A stretch of 64,000 nt of DNA from Tetraselmis striata (lineage: Eukaryota > Chlorophyta > Chlorodendrophyceae > Chlorodendrales > Chlorodendraceae). Below the pieces are notes generated by a model that had not been told where the DNA came from, searched no databases, and was given only the letters and a program-made list of their open reading frames with translations. The translations under genes and the position numbers were made by a program. This document shows, one piece after another, positions 54,899-64,000 of this stretch. The stretch's first letter is position 1. Every line of letters begins with the position of its first letter. The DNA lies in the NCBI GenBank assembly GCA_006384855.1, contig VCJN01002426.1, positions 62,001 through 126,000 of the forward strand, given 5' to 3'.

Positions 54899-56253
54899 CT
54901 GGTGGGCGATGGCGCGAAACGGGGTGGTCAGTGAGCGGCTGTGCGATGGAGGTGGACAGGCTGGCGCGTGAGGCATTTGCTCACCGGAAGTCTCTCCACC
55001 ACCAGAGATGATATGACTTTGCTAGTGGCAGATGATCCCTGAGTCGCGGCCTGGGCATGAGGGATCGGGGGTTAGTGCACTCCCCGAGTCACTGCTGCAC
55101 TCCACGCCGGCGCCACAGCGGCAGCGCATTGTTGCTTAGCAGCGGCAGGGTGGGGCACTTCCATAGCGCTGTGAGATTACGTTTCGAGAACCCGCAGTGG
55201 AGGCACCAACCTCCCCAAACGACCGCCCCATATGCCAGCCTGATGCGGCGGTGCACCGCGGGGCGGCCTGCGCCACACGCTGAGCTATGAGGCGCAGCAT
55301 GCTTCCTGTCAGCCCGTCCTTCCTCACTATTGCTCAAACCCGATCGGCTGCGTGCGCCGGCTGAACAGAAGCCAGCAGAGCAGCAGCGTCGCGCGTCACC
55401 ACCGAGTCGGAGTGCTTTCCCGGCGCGGAAACACGAGTCCCGCAACGGCAGCTCCGCGGGTTTGACTCCGACAGTTTCTGGTACCTAGCGCGTGCTGCTC
55501 TCTGCGCGCAGTTAGAGCCGTTCCGGTGCGGCTCATCATTGCCATCAGGCGGCGCGTCGTCCCCTCTGCTGTATCAGTACCCTGTAGTGGACGATGCAGG
55601 CGGCCGCGCCGTCGTCAGCAGCAGCGCCACCAAAATCACAGCGGCGGCGCAGGGTATGATCCCTTTATTTATATCTGCATGTAGGGTTTATCGTTATGGC
55701 CGCAATAGAAGCAGCAGATCCGATGCTCGCCCAGACATGCAGCAGGGATACTAATTGCTCTACCATCTCTATTTAGCGTCCGAGCGTCTTTTAGAGAATG
55801 CACAGAAAATATTAGGGACGAAGGGGATACTACTACATCTATATATTTACATGAGCTAGAAAAACCTACTACATATTCGATCAGCATTTCTTCCCGTCGC
55901 TTCGTCTGCTCGTACGACTAAACGGATTAAAAGGCTTTATTTTAAAAATGGTAAATAAATGAGACGATGATATGCGGGCGGAGGCGCTCTCGTGCGTATC
56001 AGTACAGTCCGTAGATGACCAACGGGGCGAGTCGCTAATACCCTGCATTTGGGAGCACGCACTAGTTTGAATTTTGAAGGCGGTCCACGTCGGTGGCGGG
56101 TGATCCGCAGTTGTTACTTCCCTCGGCGACAGGACAGTCAACGACGGCTTGCGGTCGACACGTCTGCCTGCGTACCCGCGCCGAGGCCTGCAGCGGCACT
56201 GACAGGACTGCCTTTCCCCACCGCACTAGGGGTGGCGACCCCCTTCTGGCGAG
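54899..56253. other. Head-to-head 5' region of mL46 and the BRWD-like gene
   Basis: Contains the probable first exon of mL46 (presequence-like frame ending near 55445, minus strand). From 55450 to 56250 nothing coding is supported; 55750-55970 is AT-rich. Confidence 0.5.
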
Positions 56254-59200
56254 ATGGTGGCGGGCGCCGAGGCGCGGCCTCCGCTTGTGAGTACTCCTCT
56301 GTCAAGCCCCATATAAAGGAGGGCAAACGGGGCACCAAGCAATGGGTTGCCATGTTCTACGTGGCGCCCTGTGGTTTGGGGGAGGAGTGCTTAGGGGCTG
56401 GAGGGGCGGGGTGGGGAGTGGTGCGTGTGTGTTGGTGGGGAGGGGGGGGGCAGAGTCCCTGGCGTGCACCTCCAGTGCCCCACCATCGATGCCCAACCCA
56501 CCGCTCAGAGTATGTGCAGCCACCAGACCTTAGCACCCCGCCGCCATTTACCTGCTGCAGATTGACGAGAGGGAGCTCAACTTCCTCATCCTTCACTACC
56601 TGCGCAGCGGGCCCTGCGGAGAGGCAGCCGCGCTGCTTGAGCAGCAGTTCACCCAGCAGGGCCTGCTCCCTCGCAGGGTGGATTTTGAGGGTGACCCCCG
56701 CCCCCCTCGAGCTCCTCCTTTCCCACATGAACTCACACATGAAACAAATTTCCCTCCCCGTGTGGCAAAGGCGACTTCTCTCCTGGGCGCTGTTGTCCCT
56801 GTACACACACATGCACAATGTCTGGCCTGCAGGCGAGGAGCACAATGGCACGTACGGCGAGCTCATTGCCCGGCACAGGCAACTGGGCCCCGCTCACCTA
56901 CCCCGCCTGCTGGAGCGGCTGGTGGCCGGACCGCAGGCGCGAGAGCGCGAGGGTGCCGCGCTGCCGTCGCTGCTGTCGCTGCCTGTCGCCAAGGGGGCGA
57001 ACGCGCATGGCAGCTATGCACGCGGTGACGTTTTGGGGCTGAAGCCGCTGATGATGAGGGAGGTGCGCGTCTGCCCGCGCAGTGGCTGCATATCCACATG
57101 CAGGCAGGCATTCATACATCTGTGCATGTTCCCGCACATACTGCGTGTGTGTGTGGGAGGGGGTTGGGGCGGGGGGGGGGGGGGGGGGGGGGGGATCTCT
57201 ACGCTACGGCTACTACTATCACGACGTATGTTGCATGCATGCAGTGATAGTAGCATGTATGCATGCATGCATGGTCAACATGCCACTAGCCAGTTGACCT
57301 CCCCTGCATCACACCCTTTGCCCACCAGATCGGCAGCGCGCGTGCCCCACGGGCATCCACGCTGCACAAGCAGTCCGCAGCCTTCCAGATCCCCAAGCTC
57401 TCGCACATGAGCACTGTGCGCGGGCACCGCCTGGAGACGTACTGTGTGGTGTGGGACCGTACCGCCAGCCGCTTTGCCACCGGCAGCGACGACCACCTGC
57501 TCAAGATCTGGAGCGCCCGGACGGGGCTGCTCATCAGCACCTGCCGCGGCCACAACGGCGAGGTGCGTGCCTTGAACTCTCCCCACAATGCCCCCCTCCC
57601 CCCCCTGGTCCTCTGGTCCCTCGCACACCATGTGAGGGATCATGCAGTGTTAGCCGCATTTGCTTAAACCTCCCCCCTCCTTGGCTGGGCACCTCGGCGA
57701 CCTCCGCACAGGTGACCGACCTTTCCGTCAGCATCTGCAACAATTTCGTGGCCTCTTCCTCCAACGACGCCTCTGTGCGCGTGTGGCACTTCACCGGCCC
57801 CAAGACAGGCCACCCTCAGGTACCGCCCGCTCCCCCCACCCGTGAGCATTCCACCCCAGCAACCCCCGTGCATATGCAGGCCGCAGGCATGCCCTACCGA
57901 GCCTGACCCCGCCCCGCTCCAACACCCCAGTGCCTACTGCTCGGCCACACGGCGCCGGTGTCCTACCTGGACTTTCACCCCAAGCTGCCGCACGTCCTGC
58001 TGTCGTCCTCCTTTGACAGCACCTGCCGCATCTGGAACGTGCTGGACGCCGGCGCGCCGGCCATGGTAAGCCTCGCATCATGGGAAAGCACCCGGGAAAA
58101 CAGCTTTGGGGTCGAGGGCAGGCAGGCAGGCCCCTTTGTCGGGAACTTAGCTTTCTTCACCGACAAACTAGCGGCTTGAAGGGGCACAGGCGGGCACGAG
58201 GTGGGCGGGAAGCAGGGACGGAATTGTTTTGTTATGAGTAAGTTACCCCGCACCTGTCAATTTGCAGCAGGCACGTTTACGTCGGAGAATAGAGCTGCAC
58301 CTTATCATGTACCCAAGGGTGCTCCGCAGACAGTAGGCAATGGACAGCTGCTATCGTCATGAATCGTCAAACACTAGTGTCGAATCTCAAACACCGACAC
58401 CTCACCATCAGCAGCGCCGCGGCACAAATGCGGAGGCCAGTGCTGATGGACCGCTCCTGACCGGCTGGCTGAATTCCTGCAGGTGCTGCACCCCGTGCCG
58501 TCCGGGTTTGGGCCGCACCGCCTGCTTGTAGCCACAGCGGCCGGGCAGCACCCCCTGGCAGCCTCCTACTGGACGGGCAGCCGCCAGCAGCAGGCACGCA
58601 GCGAGCACGAGGCGGCGGCCGCGGCTGAGCGCGCCAACATTGCGGCGGCGGAGGGCGCTGCGGGCGGGGAGCATGCCGGAGAAGCGCCGGCTGCGCCTAT
58701 GGCACTGCTGTGCTGCTCCTTCAGCAGCTGCGGCGCCTTCATCGTGGCTGGTGCGCTGCGCGGCCTCATCAGTCCCAGGGAGGGGGTCAGCTACATTTTG
58801 GCTGTAGGGGTGATTGGGGAAGTGGGGGGGGGGGGGGGGGGCAGCGGTGCATTGAGGAGAAATACCTCCCTTCCCCTTTCCCCTTGCATGCACTATCGCT
58901 ATCCACTTCCCCATGCTGCCCAGAGACAGTGTATCTAACGAGAAAGAGGGGGGGGGGAGCTGTTGAGCTCAACGCTGCGAGGCGTGCGGCGGTTTGGCGG
59001 CATGTGGTGCCCATGGTTTCGGAGCACTTTGCGCGCACGGGTCGGATACAATGACTAAAGCATCGACACGTGCAGTCGGGAAGGAGAGGGGGGTAGAGGT
59101 CACAGCAGTTTACCGGCAGTCTGGACACACAGGAGGTACATGTGTAGTGTGTGTAGTGTGTGTGTGTGTGTGGGGGGGGGGGGGGGAGGCGGGCGGGGGG

Positions 59201-62200
59201 GGGGGGGGGGGGTGCACATACAGGAAGAGGGCCTAACTGCACGTGCCTGATGCATGTAAGGGGGTTGCCATATCACTATCATCTAGGTGGCTTCCTCGTA
59301 GCCTGTGTGAGACGGCAAGAGAGAAGGGGAGAGAGATGGATGTCTATTGCCTGTAGAAGCCATTTGCGCCCACCCATCGCAACATGGCCGCTGTCTGCCC
59401 CCCCCCCCCCCCCCCCCCCCCTCTCCATGGGGACCGGCTACACCGGTACAAGCTACACATCTGAATGCGGCCGGCGTCACGTGCCGGCGCCTGCAGGCGG
59501 CACCGACTGCAGCTCGTACCTCTGGCACTGGAACACCGCGGTGCCGCTGCCCTCCTCCGCACAGGCCAGCGGGCTGGCCGCCTACCCGCTGCCGGTGGAG
59601 GTGTCCAAGCTGAGCGGCCACCGCAACGACATCTCCATCGTCGCCTTCTCCACCTCGGGCCACGCCATTGCGAGCGCCTCCAAGGTGCGCGCGGAGCACC
59701 GGAATGACCTCTGTCTGTGTGCCGCCCCTACTGCCAGTGTAATGCGGTAGCAGCGCGGAGGTGGCGCAGAAATGTCAACTGGCTGCCCCTTGCTGGCCGC
59801 GTTTTGCCACCCTTCCAGCGTGTTAACTATTTATATATTCTGCTACGAGTGTCGCCCGTAGCGGGTAGTGTATTGCCTTGCTACAACTGGATGGCAAAAA
59901 CAAAAACCGGGGGTGCATCACGGGGATTATTTGCAATATTCGGGGTCAATACTCGAATACTGGTGCTGCAGCGAGGACGATAATTATAGGTTTTTGCGAT
60001 GACGCGCACTGTAGGTTTTTACAGTACGAGTATAGCTCATCCGCCCCGCTCATGGTCGTACCAGGATATATACGCGCCGGTATAAGACGGCAGCCGATAC
60101 GACATAGGGTGATCATTGACGCAATCTGTTGTGCGTCGGTGGGCATCCCTGTCGGTGTCGCAATCTAATTTGAAACAGTCCACGTAAACCCTCTCACTGA
60201 AATGGGCGATACTAACTCAAACAACGTCCTTCGTGCTGTCCGATATCGATTCGGAATATAACTAAGATGTATCTGTCAGTTTCTTTCACGAAAAGCCGAA
60301 TCAGCGAGACATTTTCTATTCATCTCTTTTCCAATCCTAATTGCCGAACTTTCATCCCAATATGCTGTCGAGTCCTTCAATCAGGATGCGTATTGCCGCG
60401 ATGCGGTATGGTTGCTGTGTGCCAGTGTCGCAGAGTTTCATGCCACATCGATACTTTGCTGTTGTGCGCTTTCAGTACATTGTACTGATTGTGTGTTTTC
60501 AGTACATTGTACTGTGAGTTTTCAGTACATTGTTGCCTTGAGGAGATGGGGACAAGGTTGCGGCAATCGGTAGCCCTTCTTCCCGCCTCATCATTTCCCC
60601 GCTGCTCCTATTAATTGAGGACCCCCACCCCTTCCCCCCCCCCCCCCCCCCCCCATCTGGGGGGGCCATCCCCACGCCTCTCTCCCAGGACGGCAACGTG
60701 CTGGTGTGGAAGCGCAGCAACACGCGTGCGGGCCGCGCGCCGCGCTTCGACATGTGGATGTGCCTCAAGTGCGACATCGACGGGCAGGAGCAGGGCGCGA
60801 GCCGGCAGGCAAGGCGCCGCGCCAGCGTGCCCGCCGTCAACCAGGTGCGCCCCCCGCCTGCCACACACTGAGCCCGGCGGCAGCTGAGTCATCGGTATGA
60901 GGGGCTGACGGTGCATGACAGCGGCTGATTGGGCTGCGGCTGTGCGCGGCCAATGCTCAGCTAAGCGGGGCGGGGGCCAGTGGGTGGGGCTGCAGCTGCT
61001 CGTGCGCTGTTGATGGGATCAATGTCTGATCAATGCTCTGCGGGTGCTAGAGCATGCCAGGCCTCATGGCTGTCCCGAGCGACGCCCGAGCTGGTGGACA
61101 TGCTTTGTTCCGCGCTGCTTGTGAGCTTGGTGGGATGTCTAGGCGCCAATGGGACGGCTGCTCAAACAGGGACTGACGCCTCCCTCCTTCCCCGACTGCG
61201 CTGCTGGCGCCCCTCCCCTGCAGGCGGTGTGGACCAAGGACGACCAGCGCATCGTGACGGCGCTGTCAGACAACACCTTGCGCGTGTTTGACACCAGCGT
61301 GCGGGCAGCCGGCAGGTAGGGAGGGGGCTGTTTCTGACTGCATGCCTTGCGTCGCTGGTCAGACATTGCGGTAAGGGGGGGGGGGGGGGGGGGCATTCAC
61401 GTGAGGGCGGGGCGGATGACCCGGCGGGGTGGGGCTGCCCGTAAGCACTGACGAGCGGCCCCCGGGGTGTCTGCCAGTGCTGTGGACTTGGCGTCCGGCA
61501 AGGGGCGGCTGCTGTTCATCCTGCGAGGCCATGTGCAGCAGGTACACCCCCGCCATCATTCCGCATGACGGCCGCCGCCTGCCACCGAGTCCATCACCGT
61601 AACGCAATTGGATTGCCGCCCAGACGGGCCTGCTAAACCCGGGATGAATACTCATTCCAAGTGGGAAACGAGGGCCTGTATTCGGGCCAGGACCATCTTC
61701 CATCAGTGGTCCGACATGCGGAGTCAGACTTGCGCCTTTTAAATGCCGCCGTGGAGAAGGTTGCACTGGTTGTAGGTTTTAGGGTTTGTGGGGGTTTGTG
61801 GGTTTGTGGGGTTAAGGATTTAGGATTTTGATGGATGGGAAGGGGTTTCTGTTTTTAAGGATTTTAGGGGTTTTGGGGTATTTTAGGGTTTTCTCCGTAA
61901 AGTCTATCCCTTGGGCGAGAAAACCTATCATCAACGATGCAGTTCAAGAATCAATGCTGGTCAATGCTTCGAAAGCATTTCGTCCACAGCCATTAGTGAC
62001 CGCGCCAGCTGCCCACCTACCGGTGCCTTGGCGGGAGCTCACCCCCGCGCGCGCCTTTCTTGGCGCGCCGCAGGTGCACGTCCTCAGCGCCCACCCGAGC
62101 TCGCCCAGCGTGGTGATGAGCGCGGGCTACGACGGGCGCGTGTGCGTGTGGGACGTGGTGAAGGGGGAGCTGCTCAAGACGTTCACCACCGACCACCGCG

Positions 62201-64000
62201 GCGGCACCGAGCGCGACCCCGTCCCCGTGCTGGACGGCCACTTTTCGGCGGACGGCCACTCCGTGGTGGTCACCGACGTGGCTGGCCAGGTGAACCCCCC
62301 TCCCTCCTGACCGTGCTATGGCTGCCATTTTCGATACGGGTGCACGGATGGGTTACGCCTCAGATTCAGCTTGCATGCAAGCTGGAGGAACATTCACCGT
62401 AGGTCGGCTATCGCTGCGTTTGCATCCCGCCTCCTGAAAAGTATACCAGTTTCATCGTCGTTGTGTATTTATTACCGTAGCAGCGTCATGCTGTAACAAT
62501 TATCATCCCCAGGGTTAAATGTAATATGTATACATATTACACACACACATATATATGTATATATATGCAGTAAATATGTACATTCATGTACAGCATCTAC
62601 ATGTGTATAAATACATATATATGTATACACATATACATACATCTATATAGTGTCTATTTCCGTATTACATTTTTTGTCTATATGGATTGTCTATATATGT
62701 AGTAAGTCTCTGGCCAAATCAGGTTTTTATAAAGAAACAAGAAAATAATAAACACAAACAGTAACTGAGAAAATATGATAAATATAAACTCCGTAAACCA
62801 AACGAAAATTGCGGCATTGACATCGCCGTGGCTACTTGTAGTCTTCTATATATAGTCAAAAGAGTGCCGACTTTGGCCATATGCTTTGGATGTTGAATAT
62901 AGACAGCACCCTGACTGCCCGCACCGTTCACCAGGCCTCCATCTACCACACCGGGTCGCCGCACCCCTTCCGCCTGGCGCAGTACGACCAGTTCCTGGCC
63001 AGCGACTACGCGCCGGTGCTGCGCGACAGCAACGGCAACGTGGTGGACGCCGAGAGCCAGGCAAGCGCCAGCGTGGTGTGCCGCGCCTGCGCCCTCTGGC
63101 CCGCCCCCCGGCCGCCGCTGAGTCCCCCCCCCCCCCCCTCCCCGGGCGGATGCTGTGCCCTGGGCTGCTCGCTGTACGTGTCCGCAGGTGGCGCCGCACC
63201 TGATGCCGCCGCAGCCGCTGGTGAACTTGGCCAACACTCCCTACCCCGTGGCGTACCAGCAGGCGTACCAGGTGACCTGCCCACCCCGCTGGGCTTCCGC
63301 GGCTCCGACCCTTTGTGTCTATAATGCTGGTGGAATACATGCCCTGTAGGAAGAGCTCCTACGCGGCGTTGCGACGTGCGCCGACGGTATATGTGCGTGC
63401 TGACGCGCCTACAAGAACCATTCTTAGAGGCCTGGAACTGGGCTTGCTAGCAACGGATGACACCATTCGCTACAATTCCGCTACGGGTGCCGACCCGACT
63501 ATGAGAACAAACAGTTAAGAACGCGCTATGTCCTTATTGGTCCAGTTTAGACGAATACATCACGATATCATTGCGAGAATTAAAAACATCCGCTCGCCCC
63601 CCATTCCTGAGAGCAAAACACAGGTTGGCGCCCGTGTAGTTTCGTCTACATCTGACCGCCGGCAGACAGGGGAGGTTGTCATTGGCGGTGCTGTGATTGC
63701 CACATCGGTACCGGCAGGTGTGTGGCGCTGGTAGGGCTTCTGAGCCACCGGCTGCCTCGTCCTGTACATGCCTCAAGAGCTGGATGGCAGAGGGAGTTCC
63801 GGCATAGCACAGACGGGCTATCTGCTTGTTGAGGCCCGCCGCACGGGGGCGGTCGCCATGCTCCTTCCGCCTTCCCATAGCAGCATCCCCAGGGGAGGGA
63901 GCGAGGCTGCTGATGGCTGCGCGGTCGTGTTGTGCCTCGGCAGGCGGGTGCGTTGGAGATCGCGGCGGCGGACGGGCTGCTTGAGGGGCAGCCGGCGACC
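56254..64000 (+). CDS. BRWD/PHIP-type WD40 protein, N-terminal half (runs off window)
   Basis: BRWD/PHIP proteins read chromatin through WD40 repeats, a cryptic Tudor and bromodomains; only the WD40 half is in the window. Exons in phase: 56254-56286, 56561-56690, 56833-57062, 57329-57562, 57712-57819, 57931-58065, 58483-58750, 59497-59684, 60689-60844, 61224-61315, 61478-61541, 62074-62289, 62935-63060, 63188-63271 and one from 63945 to the edge (about 688 residues before it). Signatures: LNFLILHYLRSGPCGEAAALL (N-terminal helical motif), RGHRLETYCVVWDRT, SDDHLLKIWSARTG, SSSFDSTCRIWNVLDAG, SGHRNDISIVAFSTSG, AGYDGRVCVWDVVKGELL, then YDQFLASDYAPVLRDSNGNV and VAPHLMPPQPLV, the family block after the propeller. 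A GC-donor intron separates the last two. Long G and C homopolymers occur in several introns. Confidence 0.9.
57171..57194 (+). repeat. 24-base poly(G) tract in BRWD-like intron 3
   Basis: Uninterrupted G run about 110 bases after the donor, preceded by a GT-rich stretch. It is followed by a GCATGCATGC-rich segment near 57236-57270. Confidence 0.92.
58824..59421 (+). repeat. Poly(G) and poly(C) tracts within one intron (BRWD-like intron 7)
   Basis: G tracts at about 58824-58841, 59172-59186 and 59195-59212 lie on the donor side; a 24-C tract at 59398-59421 lies about 75 bases before the acceptor. The tracts are mutually complementary and could pair in the pre-mRNA. Short (GT)n runs adjoin the second G tract. 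Confidence 0.92.
60470..60533 (+). repeat. Three short tandem units in BRWD-like intron 8
   Basis: TTTCAGTACATTGT occurs three times in 64 bases, separated by short spacers. A 21-C tract lies at 60634-60654 in the same intron, near the acceptor at 60688. Confidence 0.85.
61375..61393 (+). repeat. 19-base poly(G) tract in BRWD-like intron 10
   Basis: Uninterrupted G run about 60 bases after the donor. Confidence 0.92.
61771..61893 (+). repeat. Degenerate telomere-like repeats in BRWD-like intron 11
   Basis: TTTTAGGG and TTTAGGG-like units (GGTTTTAGGGTTTGTGG, GATTTTAGGGG, ATTTTAGGGTTTTC) with TTTGTGGG variants over about 120 bases. Green-algal telomeres are TTTTAGGG or TTTAGGG. A shorter stretch of the same kind lies at about 9356-9377 in a GET4 intron. 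Confidence 0.6.
62525..62645 (+). repeat. TA/CA-rich simple sequence in BRWD-like intron 12
   Basis: Alternating TATACATATA, ACACAC and TATATG steps over about 120 bases. No coding potential. Confidence 0.85.
63124..63138 (+). repeat. 15-base poly(C) tract in BRWD-like GC-AG intron
   Basis: C run about 50 bases before the acceptor at 63187, inside the intron that starts with GCAAGC. Confidence 0.9.
63466..63515 (+). repeat. Short fragment related to the 3324/3813 repeat
   Basis: Contains CTACGGGTGCCG, CGACTATGAG and AACAGTTAAGAAC-like steps in the same order as the units at 3324-3461 and 3813-3943. Weak match. It lies in the last intron of the BRWD-like gene within the window, which otherwise shows nothing. 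Confidence 0.4.

Noticed and set aside
56049-57410. 453-residue continuous plus-strand frame
   Set aside because: It runs through several BRWD-like introns. The family segments switch frames at good splice sites, so the exon model is preferred.
1-64000. CRISPR arrays, rRNA genes, prokaryotic operons
   Set aside because: No spaced short palindromic repeats, no rRNA-like blocks and no ribosome-binding-site-led gene strings. The genes are spliced and eukaryotic.

Overview
The window looks like nuclear DNA of a unicellular green alga (chlorophyte, perhaps trebouxiophyte-like; the class is inference). The genes are GC-rich, with many short GT-AG introns and two GC-AG introns. One gene product is a plastid-lipid-associated fibrillin with a transit-type N-terminus, two others have mitochondrial-type N-termini, and some 3' ends carry the TGTAA poly(A) signal typical of green algae. 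No bacterial operons, CRISPR arrays, rRNA or tRNA genes were found.

Layout. 1-1.1 kb: copy A of a segmental duplication, ending in what looks like a chimeric coding exon. 2.0-2.6 kb (+): a small two-exon, probably mitochondrial membrane protein. 2.7-3.0 kb (-): a decayed copy of the last GET4 exon. 4.35-5.5 kb (-): PAP/fibrillin. 8.1-10.3 kb (-): GET4 (tail-anchored protein insertion). 11.6-13.5 kb (+): an R3HDM4-like protein, head to head with GET4. 14.9-22.3 kb (-): a young, whole-looking Ty1/copia retrotransposon with matching LTRs and a 5-bp target duplication. 22.9-24.6 kb (-): copy B of the duplication, holding an unidentified two-exon gene. 26.5-28.4 kb (-): BUD23 (18S rRNA m7G methyltransferase) with an unusual C-terminus. 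28.5-38.9 kb: an AT-rich, gene-free stretch with tandem duplications, microsatellites, a dispersed repeat family (R1) and a LINE 3' fragment. 38.9-41.1 kb (+): a wax-synthase-like MBOAT. 42.2-52.7 kb (+): a ~20-exon gene for a ~2,000-residue disordered, SQ/TQ-rich protein with a Tudor-like domain and a tandem array of AT-hook exons. 53.3-54.9 kb (-): mitochondrial ribosomal protein mL46. 56.3-64.0 kb (+): the N-terminal half of a BRWD/PHIP-type WD40 protein, running off the right edge.

Main discovery candidates. First, the copia element encodes a complete C5-cytosine DNA methyltransferase domain of DNMT3-like motif order inside its single Gag-Pol frame, between the nucleocapsid zinc knuckles and the protease. 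A mobile element that carries its own DNA-methylation enzyme could mark, or escape marking of, its own copies. Second, the large Tudor/AT-hook/SQ protein has four tandem exon-plus-intron copies, each carrying one AT-hook-like motif, and I cannot assign it to a described family. Third, GC-only homopolymer tracts recur in introns, including one BRWD intron with G tracts on its donor side and a 24-C tract near its acceptor.

The host genes are ordinary housekeeping functions (protein targeting, ribosome biogenesis, mitochondrial translation, plastid lipid bodies, chromatin reading) and show no functional clustering. Exon boundaries were read by eye from reading frame, splice consensus and phase. 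First exons and some small exons are uncertain, as stated in each entry.
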